From Polynucleobacter acidiphobus (GTDB taxonomy: Bacteria; Pseudomonadota; Gammaproteobacteria; Burkholderiales; Burkholderiaceae), in assembly GCF_003065385.1 (NCBI RefSeq), contig NZ_CP023277.1, positions 1,514,829 to 1,578,828 on the forward strand: DNA of 64,000 nucleotides, read 5' to 3'. Shown piece after piece: positions 6,683-17,107 of this stretch. Numbering within the stretch: the stretch's first letter is position 1; every line of letters begins with the position of its first letter. The position numbers and the translations under genes are program-made. The notes beneath the pieces were generated by a model. That model did not search any database, was not told where the DNA came from, and saw only the letters and a list, made by a program, of their open reading frames with translations.

Positions 6683-9539
6683 TAAATCCCCAAACTACCC
6701 GGTCAATTTGCTTGAGACCAGCTTTCCCATGCGCGGTGATTTACCCAAGCGGGAACCCAAATGGGTAGAGGAGTGGCAACGCAATAAGGTCTATGAGGCG
6801 ATTCGCAAGGCTCATGCTGGGCAACCAAGCTTTATCTTGCACGACGGCCCTCCCTACGCCAACGGTGATATTCATATTGGTCATGCGGTCAATAAGATTC
6901 TGAAAGATATGATCGTTAAGTCCCGCTGGTTAATGGGCTTTGACGCCGTCTATGTGCCAGGCTGGGATTGCCATGGCATGCCTATTGAGATTCAGATTGA
7001 AAAACAATTTGGCAAAAACTTACCGACCGCCGAGGTACAAGCTAAAGCCCGCGAATATGCGCAGGCTCAGGTTGCCAAGCAGAAAAAAGATTTTCAGCGC
7101 TTAGGGGTTCTTGGTGAGTGGGATCAGCCCTACCTCACCATGGATTTTCAGAATGAAGCGGACGAGATTCGTGCGCTTGGCAAGATCTGGAAAAAGGGGT
7201 ATGTCTTTCGTGGATTAAAACCGGTGAACTGGTGCTTTGATTGCGGCTCAGCCCTTGCCGAAGCAGAAGTGGAGTATCAGGATAAAACGGATCCAGCGGT
7301 TGATGTTGGTTTTGCCTTTGATTCCAATCAAAATGCAAAACTTGCGAATGCATTTGGTCTCAAAGAACTACCCAATAAACCAGGCATGGCCGTGATTTGG
7401 ACCACAACCCCATGGACCTTACCAGCGAATCAAGCCTTAAACGTCCATCCCGATCTTGAGTACGCACTGGTTGAAACCGATCAGCGCTTGCTATTGCTGG
7501 CTAAAGATCGGGTTAAGGACTGTTTGGAGCAGTATGGTCTCGAGGGAAAGGTTATAGCAAGTTGTAAAGGTAAGGTGCTCGAGGGCATTTCCTTCTGGCA
7601 TCCCTTGGCCAATTTAGACGCTGGGTACAAACGCTTAGCTCCGATTTACTGCGCTGATTACGTCACACTCGATACTGGAACGGGCCTAGTGCATTGCGCT
7701 CCCGCCTATGGTGAGGATGACTTCAAGTCCTGTAAGGCTCATGGCTTAGCTGATCACGACATCATCAATCCGGTCATGGGCGATGGTGTGTATGCCTCCT
7801 CCTTGCCACTCTTTGCTGGTCAACATATTTGGAAAGCCAATCCAAACATTGTGAAAGCGCTTGATGAGGCTGGCAGCCTTTTGAAGAATAAATCCTATAC
7901 GCACTCCTACATGCATTGCTGGCGACACAAGACCCCGATCGTCTACCGTGCTACCTCACAATGGTTTGCCAGCATGGATAAAAAACCAGCTGGTGAGAAG
8001 GCCTCATTGCGTGAAACCGCCTTGGCGGGAGTTGAGAGTACGCACTTCTATCCAGCCTGGGGTAAGCAACGCTTACACAGCATGATTGCCAATCGTCCCG
8101 ATTGGACCCTTTCCCGGCAACGGCAATGGGGCGTGCCCATGGCATTTTTGATTCACAAAGAAACGGGCGAGCCGCATCCTCGCACACCTGAGTTGCTTGA
8201 GCAAGTTGCTCAGTTGGTTGAAAAAAATGGGATTGAAGCTTGGCAGAATCTAACGGTTGAAAGCTTGCTGGGTGACGAGGCAAGCGCTTATGAGAAAAAT
8301 CGTGACACGCTCGATGTCTGGTTTGACTCGGGCACGACACATTGGCATGTGATGCGCGGCTCACATCGCAACGTACTATATCGCCAGGAATCTGAGGGCG
8401 CAGAAGGTCGTTGGGCTGATCTTTATTTAGAGGGCTCTGATCAACATCGCGGTTGGTTTCATTCGTCACTCTTAACTGGTGCCATGCTCGATGGCAAACC
8501 CCCGTATCGCGCCCTCTTAACCCATGGCTTTACAGTGGATGGCCAAGGTCGCAAGATGAGTAAGTCAGTGGGTAATGTGATAGCGCCTCAAGAAGTGGCT
8601 GACAAACTGGGTGCTGAAATTATTCGTCTCTGGGTTGCTTCGACCGACTACTCGGGAGAGATGTCAATCTCCGATGAGATTTTGAAACGAGTCGTTGAAA
8701 GCTATCGACGTATTCGTAATACCCTACGCTTTCTCTTGGCAAACCTTGCAGATTTTGATCCACAAAAAAATCAGCTACCTCCTTCCGAATGGCTAGAGAT
8801 TGATCGCTATGGCGTTGCGCTGGCAGCTGACTTACAAAACACCATCGAAGCACACTACCGTGATTATGAATTTCATCCAGCGGTCTCAAAAATATTAGCG
8901 TTTTGTTCTGAAGATTTAGGTGGCTTCTATTTGGACATTCTGAAAGATCGTCTTTACACCATGCCTGCGAATTCGGTGGGTCGGCGCTCTGCTCAAAATG
9001 CCTTATTTCATATTAGCCAACACTTACTCAAGTGGCTATCGCCCTTCCTCAGCTTCACCGCTGAAGAGGCTTGGAAATGCTACCCGCACTTTGCCAAGTC
9101 CAAAGAGAGTGTATCGATCTTCACCGAAGAATTTGGATCCTTTCCTGAAATAAAGGACGCTCAATCCTTACTTGCTAAATGGCAACGCATTCGCGAGATC
9201 CGCTCTGACATTACGAAAGCCATCGAGCTCGAACGCGAAGCCGGCAAGATTGGATCTTCCTTGCAAGCTGAGTTACTGATCCAAGTAAACGCGACTGATT
9301 TTGAGTTACTGCAATCGATTGCTTCGGATCTTCGCTTTGTAACGATTACCTCAAATGCGGAGATTGCAAAATCCACTGATGGCAATACTCAGATCACAGT
9401 CAAGCCAAGCGCCTATCAAAAATGCGCGCGTTGCTGGCATCACACAGCCGATACTGGATCCCATCCAAACCATCCCGATCTCTGTGGGCGCTGCATCAGT
9501 AATCTCGATGGCGCTGGTGAACTTCGTCAGTTTGCATAA
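6675..9539 (+). CDS. ileS: Isoleucyl-tRNA synthetase
   Basis: This class I aminoacyl-tRNA synthetase charges tRNA-Ile and edits misactivated valine. It has 954 residues, the normal bacterial length. The HIGH motif is in [16 protein letters not shown] (near residue 68). The CP1 editing domain contains [13 protein letters not shown], and the KMSKS loop is in [12 protein letters not shown] (near 628). The C-terminal zinc finger CARCWHH...CGRCI shows this is the short, type I bacterial enzyme. It overlaps ribF by eight bases and is followed two bases after its stop by lspA. No anomaly was seen. Confidence 0.98.
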   Translation: MSDKSPNYPVNLLETSFPMRGDLPKREPKWVEEWQRNKVYEAIRKAHAGQPSFILHDGPPYANGDIHIGHAVNKILKDMIVKSRWLMGFDAVYVPGWDCHGMPIEIQIEKQFGKNLPTAEVQAKAREYAQAQVAKQKKDFQRLGVLGEWDQPYLTMDFQNEADEIRALGKIWKKGYVFRGLKPVNWCFDCGSALAEAEVEYQDKTDPAVDVGFAFDSNQNAKLANAFGLKELPNKPGMAVIWTTTPWTLPANQALNVHPDLEYALVETDQRLLLLAKDRVKDCLEQYGLEGKVIASCKGKVLEGISFWHPLANLDAGYKRLAPIYCADYVTLDTGTGLVHCAPAYGEDDFKSCKAHGLADHDIINPVMGDGVYASSLPLFAGQHIWKANPNIVKALDEAGSLLKNKSYTHSYMHCWRHKTPIVYRATSQWFASMDKKPAGEKASLRETALAGVESTHFYPAWGKQRLHSMIANRPDWTLSRQRQWGVPMAFLIHKETGEPHPRTPELLEQVAQLVEKNGIEAWQNLTVESLLGDEASAYEKNRDTLDVWFDSGTTHWHVMRGSHRNVLYRQESEGAEGRWADLYLEGSDQHRGWFHSSLLTGAMLDGKPPYRALLTHGFTVDGQGRKMSKSVGNVIAPQEVADKLGAEIIRLWVASTDYSGEMSISDEILKRVVESYRRIRNTLRFLLANLADFDPQKNQLPPSEWLEIDRYGVALAADLQNTIEAHYRDYEFHPAVSKILAFCSEDLGGFYLDILKDRLYTMPANSVGRRSAQNALFHISQHLLKWLSPFLSFTAEEAWKCYPHFAKSKESVSIFTEEFGSFPEIKDAQSLLAKWQRIREIRSDITKAIELEREAGKIGSSLQAELLIQVNATDFELLQSIASDLRFVTITSNAEIAKSTDGNTQITVKPSAYQKCARCWHHTADTGSHPNHPDLCGRCISNLDGAGELRQFA

Positions 9540-9541
9540 AC

Positions 9542-10039
9542 ATGGTTCAAGCATCCCCCCAAGAAAGCTCAAGCAAATGGTATTTACTGCTAGCCCTTGG
9601 GGTATTGATTGCTGATCAAATCACTAAGTGGTGGGCTCAAATGAGTCTGCCGATGGCCCAGGCGATCAAGGTCACTGATTTTCTGAATTGGTTCTTAATT
9701 TATAACCCAGGTGCCGCCTTCTCCTTTTTGTCTCAGGCAGGTGGTTGGCAACGCTGGTTTTTTACCGTCATTGGGATTGTTGCGGCCGTTGTGATTATTT
9801 GGCTCTTACAGAAAAATACCCAAGATCGTCCATTTTGTCTTGCCCTTTCCTTAATCCTTGGTGGGGCCATGGGCAACGTCATCGATCGCTTGCTATATGG
9901 CGCTGTAGTTGACTTTATTGACGTGCACTATGACGGTTGGCACTGGCCAGCCTTCAATATTGCTGATAGTGCGATCTCAATTGGTGCTACATTAATTGTT
10001 ATCAACGAAATACGACGGGCCATTAAAGACCGCCCCTAG
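9542..10039 (+). CDS. lspA: Lipoprotein signal peptidase (signal peptidase II)
   Basis: LspA is an inner-membrane aspartyl protease that removes the signal peptide from diacylated prolipoproteins. The 165 residues contain four hydrophobic segments (near residues 13-31, 70-90, 96-112, 136-158). The catalytic aspartates are D115 in GNVIDR and D142 in FNIADS. The conserved YNPGAAFS is near residues 54-61. Start ATG two bases after the ileS stop indicates one ribF-ileS-lspA transcript. Identification is certain. Confidence 0.97.
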   Translation: MVQASPQESSSKWYLLLALGVLIADQITKWWAQMSLPMAQAIKVTDFLNWFLIYNPGAAFSFLSQAGGWQRWFFTVIGIVAAVVIIWLLQKNTQDRPFCLALSLILGGAMGNVIDRLLYGAVVDFIDVHYDGWHWPAFNIADSAISIGATLIVINEIRRAIKDRP

Positions 10040-10064
10040 AGTCAAATCGATTTGGAACCCGCGC

Positions 10065-11270
10065 ATGACCTCGTTAGCAAACAAAAAAATTGTTTTAGGA
10101 ATCTCCGGCGGAATTGCAGCGTATAAATCTGCTGAATTAGTCCGCGCCCTGATTCAGGAGGGGGCCGAGGTTCAAGTGGTGATGTCAGAATCCGCCATGC
10201 AATTCATTACGCCGGTCACCATGCAAGCACTCAGCGGCAAACCGGTCTTTAGTAGTCAATGGGATCCGCGGATTAGCAATAACATGGCGCACATTGAGCT
10301 ATCCCGTAAGGCCGATGCGATTTTGATTGCCCCTGCAAGCGCCGATCTCATGGCAAAACTATCGCTTGGTTTGGCGGATGATTTACTAACGACGATGTGC
10401 CTTGCGCGCGATTGCCCTCTTTTGATTGCGCCCGCCATGAATCTGCAAATGTGGGCTCACCCTGCTACCCAACGTAGCCTCCAGCGACTTCAAAACGATG
10501 GCGTTGCAGTTCTTGGCCCCGGAAGCGGTGACCAGGCATGTGGTGAAGTTGGCATGGGTCGGATGCTGGAGCCCTCTGAGCTATGCGAGCAACTGATCGC
10601 GTTTTTCCAGCCACAGGTTTTAAGTGGAAAACGGGTACTCATTACAGCCGGTCCAACATTTGAGGCTATCGACCCAGTCCGTGGCATTACTAATCTGAGT
10701 TCCGGGAAAATGGGATTTGCAATCGCCCAAGCGGCCGTTGAAGCGGGCGCTGAAGTTCACCTCATCGCTGGCCCTTGTGATTTACCCACGCCCTTGCAGA
10801 GCACCGGTCGAATTAAGCGGACGAATGTAATCACGGGTGAAGAGATGCATCGGGCCACGCTCGCCTCTGCCGATTGCGATGTATTTTTCGCAGTCGCTGC
10901 TGTTGCCGATTGGACGATTGCCAATCGTGCCTCACAAAAGATTAAGCGTCAAGAGCAGTCTGGACTTCATTTAGAGTTTCGTTCGAACCCCGATATCTTG
11001 CTCGATATGGCTAAATTAGCCAAGCGCAAATCAAAGCCATACTGTGTTGGCTTTGCTGCTGAAACCGATCGTTTGGGTAAACACTCTAAAGAGAAACGGA
11101 TTCGCAAGGGCATCCCAATGATTGTGGGAAATATCGGTCCCACCACCTTTGGTCTTGATACTAATGAAATTCTCGTGGTGGACGACAAAGGCAGTAAAAA
11201 CCTAGGGCACGCCAGCAAGTTAGAGCTCGCCAGAAAACTCATTGCCATCGTTGGCTCCCGCTTACCTTAA
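10065..11270 (+). CDS. coaBC: Bifunctional phosphopantothenoylcysteine decarboxylase / phosphopantothenate-cysteine ligase
   Basis: CoaBC adds cysteine to 4'-phosphopantothenate (CoaB) and decarboxylates the product (CoaC) in coenzyme A synthesis. The 401-residue protein has an N-terminal flavoprotein domain: [16 protein letters not shown], the active-site histidine in [10 protein letters not shown], and [23 protein letters not shown] follows in the flexible loop with the catalytic cysteine. The C-terminal ligase domain begins at [19 protein letters not shown] and contains [18 protein letters not shown] and the lysine in SQKIKR. The ATG at 10065 (MTSLANKK) is preferred; an in-frame start at 9996 would overlap lspA. 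panB of the same pathway also lies in this window, but in a different cluster. Confidence 0.96.
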   Translation: MTSLANKKIVLGISGGIAAYKSAELVRALIQEGAEVQVVMSESAMQFITPVTMQALSGKPVFSSQWDPRISNNMAHIELSRKADAILIAPASADLMAKLSLGLADDLLTTMCLARDCPLLIAPAMNLQMWAHPATQRSLQRLQNDGVAVLGPGSGDQACGEVGMGRMLEPSELCEQLIAFFQPQVLSGKRVLITAGPTFEAIDPVRGITNLSSGKMGFAIAQAAVEAGAEVHLIAGPCDLPTPLQSTGRIKRTNVITGEEMHRATLASADCDVFFAVAAVADWTIANRASQKIKRQEQSGLHLEFRSNPDILLDMAKLAKRKSKPYCVGFAAETDRLGKHSKEKRIRKGIPMIVGNIGPTTFGLDTNEILVVDDKGSKNLGHASKLELARKLIAIVGSRLP

Positions 11271-11285
11271 ATAGGACTATCAATC

Positions 11286-11735
11286 GTGCAAGTTCTTCAA
11301 GTCAAAATCCTCGATGAGCGGATGCGCTCGCAAATGCCTAGCTATGGCACCCCAGGAAGCGCTGGATTAGATTTGCGCGCCTGCATTGACAACGCAATTG
11401 AGCTTGCCCCTGGTCAAACGGAGCTCATTCCAACAGGTCTGGCAATTTATATTGAAGATCCTCGTTACGCTGCGATGATTCTGCCGCGCTCAGGACTCGG
11501 TCATAAACACGGAATTGTGTTGGGTAACCTCGTCGGATTAATTGACTCAGATTACCAGGGTCAGCTGATGGTGAGCGCGTGGAACCGAGGCTCTACCGCA
11601 TTTCGATTGGAGCCGATGGAGCGTTTAGCGCAACTTGTGATCGTTCCAGTACTTCAAGTGGAACTCAAAGTGGTTACTGAGTTTGAGAGTAGCACCCGGG
11701 GTACAGGTGGCTTTGGTAGTACTGGACGCGGATAG
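11286..11735 (+). CDS. dut: Deoxyuridine 5'-triphosphate nucleotidohydrolase (dUTPase)
   Basis: Dut hydrolyses dUTP to dUMP, keeping uracil out of DNA and feeding dTMP synthesis. All five motifs of the trimeric enzyme are present: [36 protein letters not shown] with the catalytic Asp, [10 protein letters not shown], and the C-terminal arm [10 protein letters not shown]. Length (149 residues) is normal. The start is GTG at 11286, fifteen bases after coaBC; the coaBC-dut pairing is common in proteobacteria. The gene ends 20 bases from convergent clpA, with only a short hairpin (11727-11742) across its stop codon and no clear T-run. Confidence 0.97.
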   Translation: MQVLQVKILDERMRSQMPSYGTPGSAGLDLRACIDNAIELAPGQTELIPTGLAIYIEDPRYAAMILPRSGLGHKHGIVLGNLVGLIDSDYQGQLMVSAWNRGSTAFRLEPMERLAQLVIVPVLQVELKVVTEFESSTRGTGGFGSTGRG

Positions 11736-11755
11736 CTCCGCGCCCAGGGATTTCT

Positions 11756-14065
11756 TTAGATTTCTTCGACTGGCTCGATACTCGCCTTGCTCGATTTACT
11801 CGGCGGCTGATTCGAGGATTGAATCTGCAACTGCACCTTACCATCCTCATCAATATCCACCACCACCGAACCGCCATGGGCTAAGCGCCCAAAGAGCAAT
11901 TCATCGGCCAAGGCTTTACGCACCGTATCCTGAATAATTCGCTGCATGGGTCGCGCACCCATAAGCGGATCAAAGCCATGCTTGGCCAAATAGGAACGCA
12001 AGGCAGTACTAAAGACCGCATCGACTTTTTTCTCGTGCAATTGTTCTTCAAGCTGCATGAGGAACTTATCCACTACGCGCATAATGATGGACTCATCTAA
12101 GGCTTTAAAGGAGACAATCGCATCTAAGCGGTTTCTAAACTCCGGGGTGAAGAACTTCTTGATGTCTGCCATTTCATCACCCTGCTCACGCGCATTGGTA
12201 AAGCCCATGGTCGACTTTTGCATCGCTTCCGCACCCGCATTGGTGGTCATAATGATGATGACATTACGAAAATCCGTCTTCCGTCCGTTGTTATCGGTTA
12301 AGGTGCCGTGATCCATGACCTGCAAAAGGATATTGAAAATATCCGGATGCGCCTTCTCAATTTCATCGAGCAACAAAACGCAATGCGGTTTCTTTGAGAC
12401 GGCTTCGGTTAGTAATCCGCCTTGATCAAAGCCAACGTAGCCAGGAGGTGCACCAATCAAACGGCTTACCGCATGACGCTCCATGTATTCCGACATATCA
12501 AAACGGAGCAGCTCAATACCCATGATGAAGGCCAACTGCTTCGCAACCTCAGTCTTGCCGACCCCGGTGGGACCTGAAAAGAGGAAGGAGCCGATTGGCC
12601 GATCAACTTTACCTAAGCCAGCACGGGTCATCTTGATAGCGCTTGCAAGCGCCTCAATCGCTGGGTCTTGGCCAAAGACAACACTCTTAATATCGCGATC
12701 CAAGGTTTGTAACTTGCTGCGATCATCGACCGACACTGATTGCGGTGGGATACGTGCAATCTTCGCCACAATTTCCTCAATCTCTTGGCGGTTAATGGTT
12801 TTCTTCTGCTTTGATTTGGGGAGGATGCGCTGAGCAGCACCTGCCTCATCAATCACATCAATCGCCTTATCTGGCAAATGCCGATCATTAATATACCGAG
12901 ATGACAATTCAGCAGCGGCTACGAGCGCGGCAGCTGCGTACTTGACACCATGGTGCTCCTCAAAGCGAGACTTCAAGCCACGCAGAATTTGCACGGTTTG
13001 ATCTACGGTGGGCTCTACCACGTCGACTTTTTGGAAACGCCGCGAGAGAGCCGCATCCTTTTCAAAGATGCCACGGTACTCAGTAAAGGTGGTTGCACCA
13101 ATACATTTAAGCGTTCCACTCGACAGTGCTGGCTTTAACAGATTGCTCGCATCCAAGGTTCCGCCAGAAGCCGCACCCGCACCAATCAGGGTATGAATCT
13201 CATCAATAAATAGGATGCCATGGGGATTGTCTTTTAAGGACTTCAGGACACTTTTGAGTCGCTGCTCAAAATCACCGCGGTATTTGGTCCCTGCCAGCAA
13301 TGCGCCCATATCCAAGGAGTAAACCGTCGCATTTGCCAAAATCTCTGGAACCTCACCCTTTGTGATTCTCCAGGCCAGGCCCTCGGCAATCGCGGTCTTA
13401 CCAACACCAGCCTCACCAACTAAAAGGGGATTGTTTTTACGTCGCCGGCATAAGACTTGAATGACTCGCTCGACCTCGCCTTCGCGCCCAATTAATGGAT
13501 CGATCTTGCCCTGACGCGCCATCGCATTTAGGTTTTGGGTAAATTGATCGAGCGGACTTTCTTTGCCGCTGCTTGCAGCCTCCTCAGTATCAGGGCTAGC
13601 CTCAGCTGCTTTTGCGGGTTCCGTGTTGTCTTTGCGAACGCCGTGACTGATAAAGTTCACTACGTCCAAGCGGGTTACCCCTTGCTGTTGCAAGAAATAG
13701 ACCGCATGCGAATCTTTCTCACCAAAGATAGCCACCAACACATTAGCGCCAGTCACCTCTTTTTTGCCATTCGAGGTCGACTGCACATGCATGATGGCAC
13801 GCTGAATCACCCTCTGGAATCCAAGCGTTGGTTGAGTATCGACCTCTTCGGTTCCAGGAACCACCGGGGTGTTGTCATTAATAAAATTTTTCAGCTGGGA
13901 GCGCAACTCTGCAATATTGACCGCACAGGCCTTCAGAACCTCGACCGAGGTGGCGTTATCCAATAACGCGGATAGCAAGTGCTCAACCGTAATGAACTCG
14001 TGGCGCGCTGCGCGAGCGTCCACAAAAGCCATATGCAAACTTACTTCCAGTTCTTGAGCAATCAT
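11756..14065 (-). CDS. clpA: ATP-dependent Clp protease ATPase subunit ClpA
   Basis: ClpA is the AAA+ unfoldase that feeds substrates, including N-degron proteins brought by ClpS, to ClpP. The 769 residues contain the double Clp N-domain ([14 protein letters not shown]...EHLLSALL), a first AAA module with Walker [14 protein letters not shown], and a second with [23 protein letters not shown] and [10 protein letters not shown] are the two Walker B regions. The ClpP-contacting loop lies in the second module, and [12 protein letters not shown] is the C-terminal sensor-2 region. The ATG at 14065 has GGAGGAAGC directly upstream and overlaps the clpS stop as ATGA, so translation is coupled. clpP is not in the window. 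Confidence 0.97.
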   Translation of the reverse strand: MIAQELEVSLHMAFVDARAARHEFITVEHLLSALLDNATSVEVLKACAVNIAELRSQLKNFINDNTPVVPGTEEVDTQPTLGFQRVIQRAIMHVQSTSNGKKEVTGANVLVAIFGEKDSHAVYFLQQQGVTRLDVVNFISHGVRKDNTEPAKAAEASPDTEEAASSGKESPLDQFTQNLNAMARQGKIDPLIGREGEVERVIQVLCRRRKNNPLLVGEAGVGKTAIAEGLAWRITKGEVPEILANATVYSLDMGALLAGTKYRGDFEQRLKSVLKSLKDNPHGILFIDEIHTLIGAGAASGGTLDASNLLKPALSSGTLKCIGATTFTEYRGIFEKDAALSRRFQKVDVVEPTVDQTVQILRGLKSRFEEHHGVKYAAAALVAAAELSSRYINDRHLPDKAIDVIDEAGAAQRILPKSKQKKTINRQEIEEIVAKIARIPPQSVSVDDRSKLQTLDRDIKSVVFGQDPAIEALASAIKMTRAGLGKVDRPIGSFLFSGPTGVGKTEVAKQLAFIMGIELLRFDMSEYMERHAVSRLIGAPPGYVGFDQGGLLTEAVSKKPHCVLLLDEIEKAHPDIFNILLQVMDHGTLTDNNGRKTDFRNVIIIMTTNAGAEAMQKSTMGFTNAREQGDEMADIKKFFTPEFRNRLDAIVSFKALDESIIMRVVDKFLMQLEEQLHEKKVDAVFSTALRSYLAKHGFDPLMGARPMQRIIQDTVRKALADELLFGRLAHGGSVVVDIDEDGKVQLQIQSSNQPPSKSSKASIEPVEEI

Positions 14066-14409
14066 GCTTCCTCCATAGTGCACTGCAATGGGTGACCCGC
14101 TTCACGGGAACGTTCTATGACTTGATGGACCTTGGTCGAGGCCACATCGCGGGTATAGATACCGCAGACGCCTTTTCCTGCCAGATGCACTTGCAACATG
14201 ATGCGAGTTGCTGTCTCTTGATCTTTATTAAAGTATTCCTGAATCACCATCACCACAAATTCCATCGGTGTGTAGTCGTCGTTTAACAACATCACTTTGT
14301 ACATGGCCGGCACCTTGACCTTTTCAGCCTGCCGTTCCAATAAAACCGTGTCTTCCTTAAATGGGGTGACTGGGTTTCCTCCGGGGGGTGTTTTGGAATT
14401 ACGACTCAT
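14062..14409 (-). CDS. clpS: ClpS adaptor for ClpAP
   Basis: ClpS recognises N-terminal destabilising residues and hands the substrates to ClpA. The 115 residues have a flexible N-terminal tail and the folded core starting [22 protein letters not shown]. That stretch includes the Asn-Asp-Asp and Met that line the N-degron pocket. The core ends [23 protein letters not shown] chose ATG at 14409 (MSRNSK); the longer frame to 14457 would run through the promoter. A good promoter ends immediately before this ATG, so the message may be leaderless. It is coupled to clpA by an ATGA overlap. Confidence 0.96.
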   Translation of the reverse strand: MSRNSKTPPGGNPVTPFKEDTVLLERQAEKVKVPAMYKVMLLNDDYTPMEFVVMVIQEYFNKDQETATRIMLQVHLAGKGVCGIYTRDVASTKVHQVIERSREAGHPLQCTMEEA

Positions 14410-14416
14410 GAGAAAC

Positions 14417-14444
14417 ATTCTAACCACACCGCAAAACTCTGCAA
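14417..14444 (-). promoter_or_regulatory. Sigma-70 promoter for clpS-clpA
   Basis: On the minus strand TTGCAG (14444-14439) and TAGAAT (14422-14417) are separated by 16 bases. The -10 matches five of six consensus positions and the -35 four of six. The expected start site is base 14410, one base before the clpS ATG, which implies an mRNA with little or no leader. I see no sigma-32 signature here. Confidence 0.55.
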
Positions 14445-14566
14445 TAAATCCACACAAATCAGGTTTTCATCTGACGAAAACCCTTCAAAATCAAGGCATA
14501 TTTGTCATATTGGGGCGTTTTTATGAAAAAAAAGGGTTTTTCCTAGTGATATTCAGTCATATTTCC

Positions 14567-14595
14567 TTGACACCCCCTCAAAAAGGGCAAACAAT
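14567..14595 (+). promoter_or_regulatory. Sigma-70 promoter for the cold-shock gene
   Basis: A perfect -35 TTGACA (14567-14572) is followed 17 bases later by AACAAT (14590-14595), which keeps four of six -10 positions. The predicted start near 14602 gives a leader of about 115 bases, in line with the long leaders known for cspA-type genes. Confidence 0.55.
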
Positions 14596-14716
14596 CAACC
14601 TTGTGGTGTTTTTCTCGTTTGAGATTTACCTGCATTAGGCGTGTTGCGGAGTAAGACTGATCAAAAGGTATTTCCCCTCTTCACGGTTGTCTTTAGATTT
14701 TTGTAATGGAGTTCGC

Positions 14717-14920
14717 ATGGCGACCGGAGTTGTTAAGTGGTTTAATGATGCAAAAGGTTTCGGTTTTATCAAACCGGATGATGGAGAAGAAGAGTTGTTT
14801 GCACACTTCAGTGCAATCACGATGAGCGGCTTTAAAACCCTCAAAGAAGGTCAAAAAGTAACGTTTGACATTACTCAAGGCCCAAAAGGTAAACAGGCAA
14901 CCAATATTCAAGCTGCCTGA
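14717..14920 (+). CDS. CspA-family cold-shock / RNA chaperone protein
   Basis: This small OB-fold protein binds single-stranded RNA and DNA and melts secondary structure. The 67 residues start [18 protein letters not shown], containing RNP1 (KGFGFI). RNP2 appears as LFAHFSAI, with Ala where Val is more usual. The end [15 protein letters not shown] is typical. TGGAG lies six bases before the ATG. A long leader and a strong terminator flank it, so it is a single-gene unit. Family membership is certain; which member (constitutive or cold-induced) cannot be decided, so I give no symbol. Confidence 0.95.
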   Translation: MATGVVKWFNDAKGFGFIKPDDGEEELFAHFSAITMSGFKTLKEGQKVTFDITQGPKGKQATNIQAA

Positions 14921-14941
14921 TCACTAGCTGATCCCAAGTAA

Positions 14942-14974
14942 AAACCCCAGGCTTCAACCTGGGGTTTTTCTTTT
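14942..14974. terminator. Bidirectional terminator between cold-shock gene and icd
   Basis: AAACCCCAGG, loop CTTCAA and CCTGGGGTTT form a GC-rich ten-pair stem followed by TTCTTTT on the plus strand, with an A-run on the other side. It sits between two convergent genes, 21 bases after the cold-shock stop and about 15 before the icd stop. Confidence 0.88.
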
Positions 14975-14988
14975 GGAGTTCCTGCGAA

Positions 14989-16239
14989 TTACATATTGTC
15001 AATCATGACCTGACCAAAGCCCGAGCATGAAACCTGGGTTGAATCTGGCAATAAGCGCGCAAAGTCATAAGTTACCTTCTTTGAAAGAATGGCTTTTTCC
15101 ATCGAAGAAATAATCAAATCAGCGGCTTCGGTCCAACCCAAATGCCGCAGCATCATCTCGGCCGACAAGATCTCGGAGCCAGGATTGACGTAATCTTTAC
15201 CAGCATATTTGGGGGCTGTGCCGTGGGTTGCCTCAAACATTGCGATGCTATCGGACATATTTGCCCCTGGCGCAATTCCAATTCCGCCGACCTGGGCAGC
15301 GAGTGCATCCGAAATATAGTCTCCATTGAGATTTAAGGTCGCAATCACACTGTACTCATTGGGGCGTAATAAGATCTGCTGCAAAAAGGCGTCAGCAATC
15401 ACATCCTTAACAATGATGTCTTTACCGGTTTTGGGGTTCTTAAATTTGCACCATGGACCACCATCGATGAGTTGTGCTCCAAATTCTTTCATGGCTAACT
15501 CATAGCCCCAATCACGGAAACCCCCTTCGGTAAATTTCATGATGTTGCCCTTGTGAACCAAGGTGACAGAAGGCTTGTCATTATCGATGGCGTATTGGAA
15601 AGCTTTGCGAACTAAACGCTGGGTACCCTCACGTGATACGGGCTTGATACCAATACTGGAGGACTCTGGGAAACGAATCTTCTTCACACCCATTTCTTTA
15701 ATCAAGAAATCCACCATCTTTTTGGCACCTTCAGTGCCGGCTTCCCATTCAATACCCGCATAGATATCTTCGGAGTTCTCGCGGAAGATCACCATATCGG
15801 TCTTCTCGGGCTCGCGCACGGGAGAGGGCACTCCCTTGAAATACCGCACTGGACGCAAGCAAACATACAAATCAAGGGATTGACGTAATGCAACGTTCAA
15901 AGAACGAATGCCACCACCAACCGGGGTAGTCAACGGACCTTTAATGGATACAACGTATTCTTTAACCGCGTCGAGGGTCTCATCAGGCATCCAAACATCT
16001 GGACCATAGACCTTAGTTGATTTTTCTCCAGCATAGACCTCCATCCAAGAAATCTTGCGCTTGCCGCCATAAGCCTTCTCAACTGCAGCGTCGACTACCT
16101 TGATCATCACTGGGGTGATGTCCATCCCAGTCCCATCTCCCTCGATAAACGGAATAATGGGGTTATTCGGAACATTGATGGAAAAATCAGGGTTGACCGT
16201 AATTTTTTCACCTGCTGGGACTTTGATGTGCTTGTACAT
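14989..16239 (-). CDS. icd: Isocitrate dehydrogenase, NADP-dependent
   Basis: Icd oxidatively decarboxylates isocitrate to 2-oxoglutarate in the TCA cycle. The 416 residues equal the E. coli enzyme length. Key residues are visible: S113 in [13 protein letters not shown], which binds isocitrate and is the site phosphorylated by AceK in enterobacteria; the arginines of LRPVRYF; and Lys-Tyr in HGTAPKYAG, which select NADP over NAD. The ATG at 16239 is preceded by CGGAGAAAAG. Single-gene unit with a shared terminator. aceK is not in the window, so phosphorylation control is only a possibility. Confidence 0.97.
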   Translation of the reverse strand: MYKHIKVPAGEKITVNPDFSINVPNNPIIPFIEGDGTGMDITPVMIKVVDAAVEKAYGGKRKISWMEVYAGEKSTKVYGPDVWMPDETLDAVKEYVVSIKGPLTTPVGGGIRSLNVALRQSLDLYVCLRPVRYFKGVPSPVREPEKTDMVIFRENSEDIYAGIEWEAGTEGAKKMVDFLIKEMGVKKIRFPESSSIGIKPVSREGTQRLVRKAFQYAIDNDKPSVTLVHKGNIMKFTEGGFRDWGYELAMKEFGAQLIDGGPWCKFKNPKTGKDIIVKDVIADAFLQQILLRPNEYSVIATLNLNGDYISDALAAQVGGIGIAPGANMSDSIAMFEATHGTAPKYAGKDYVNPGSEILSAEMMLRHLGWTEAADLIISSMEKAILSKKVTYDFARLLPDSTQVSCSGFGQVMIDNM

Positions 16240-16330
16240 GATGCTTTTCTCCGTTTAACGAATATGGTATTTTCGCATGAGGCAACACTGCCTATTCCTG
16301 AAAATGCACTATTTTAATTCCCCTGGCCCA

Positions 16331-16774
16331 ATGATCCGCAAATACTTGACCATTCTGGCGACCTCTTTTTTGTTCATCCTGACAGAAAATACCGCCGCTC
16401 AGGGCTCCTCCCTACCAATCATTGAACTCAAGGCCGGAATGTACCGGATTGAGGCTGAACTCGCCGACACCCCGGCAGCCCGACAAACTGGCTTAATGTA
16501 CCGAACGTTTATGCCCACCAATGCTGGAATGCTCTTTGTTTTTCCAGAAAAGGCGATTCATTGCTTTTGGATGCGCAATACGAAGTTGCCGCTAACCATC
16601 GCGTTTATTGATGATGATGGCAAGATTGTGAATCTTTCCGATATGGATCCTGAAACCCAGAATAACCACTGCCCCCGAGCACCGGTTCGGTTCGCCCTAG
16701 AAATGAATCAAAAGTGGTTTGCACAACGGGCCCTTGGACCCGGCACGGTGATTACAGGTCTGCCAAAACGCTAG
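16331..16774 (+). CDS. DUF192 family exported protein
   Basis: This small exported protein of unknown function has 147 residues. It starts with MIRKYLT and a hydrophobic stretch (ILATSFLFIL) ending near TAAQG, which looks like a signal peptide cleaved around residue 24. The DUF192 core is clear: ADTPAARQTGLMYRTFMPTNAGMLFVF, the family motif CFWMRNTKLPLTIAFID, and FALEMNQKWF. No catalytic function is established for the family. The start at 16331 gives the best signal peptide; ATGs at 16304 and 16277 are also in frame. It lies alone between icd (divergent) and ppnP (convergent, three bases away), so context offers no hint of function. Confidence 0.85.
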   Translation: MIRKYLTILATSFLFILTENTAAQGSSLPIIELKAGMYRIEAELADTPAARQTGLMYRTFMPTNAGMLFVFPEKAIHCFWMRNTKLPLTIAFIDDDGKIVNLSDMDPETQNNHCPRAPVRFALEMNQKWFAQRALGPGTVITGLPKR

Positions 16775-16777
16775 TAA

Positions 16778-17083
16778 CTAGCCAAAGTGGCAAACGTAAT
16801 GCACCGGTTGTTCAGCTCGAATCACAAAATATCCACCGGCCTCAACGGTCCATGATTGCCCAGCAGTAAAGGCTTTTTCAGCCTGACCATTAATACTGAC
16901 ATGTGCTGTGCCCTCAACGACTTCCATCACCTCTTTGGTGCTGAGATCAAAGCGCAAGGTACTGGGCAAAATCACCCCGACTGATTTACGGACCCCATCC
17001 GGCAATGTAACGGTATGGGATACGCACTTCCCATCAAAATAAACATTTGCCTTTTTGCCAACTGAAACACCATCGAACTGCAT
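16778..17083 (-). CDS. ppnP: Pyrimidine/purine nucleoside phosphorylase, PpnP (DUF1255) family
   Basis: PpnP is a small cupin-fold phosphorylase with broad nucleoside specificity, formerly YaiE. The 101 residues show the family start FDGVSVGKKANVYFDGKC, then VGVILPSTLRFDLSTKEVMEVVEG, then the cupin end AGQSWTVEAGGYFVIRAE...YVCHF. The ATG at 17083 is preceded by AAAGAG. It starts 24 bases after argG on the same strand, so it is probably at the end of the argF-argG transcript, though no shared function is evident. Naming rests on family resemblance. Confidence 0.9.
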   Translation of the reverse strand: MQFDGVSVGKKANVYFDGKCVSHTVTLPDGVRKSVGVILPSTLRFDLSTKEVMEVVEGTAHVSINGQAEKAFTAGQSWTVEAGGYFVIRAEQPVHYVCHFG

Positions 17084-17107
17084 ATCAACTCTTTCGTAAT
17101 TTAGTGA

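Larger units (their letters stand above)
14410..14716. other. Divergent intergenic region between clpS and the cold-shock gene (307 bases)
   Basis: This is the only gap above 300 bases. The left end holds a leftward clpS promoter (14417-14444). The right half holds a rightward promoter (14567-14595) followed by a leader of about 115 bases before the cold-shock ATG. I see no reading frame with family resemblance and no RNA family that I recognise. Several A- and T-runs (14525-14540, 14615-14625) make the middle AT-rich, as is usual near promoters. Confidence 0.6.

Noticed and set aside
7951..8469. 172-codon open frame on the minus strand inside ileS
   Set aside because: It lies wholly within the conserved IleS coding region, has no family resemblance and no ribosome site.
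11727..11742. Hairpin CGCGGA-TAGC-TCCGCG across the dut stop codon as a terminator
   Set aside because: The six-pair stem is clear, but no T-run follows on either strand, so I do not call it a terminator.
13535..13966. 143-codon open frame on the plus strand inside clpA
   Set aside because: Antisense to the ClpA N-terminal region; no recognisable domain.
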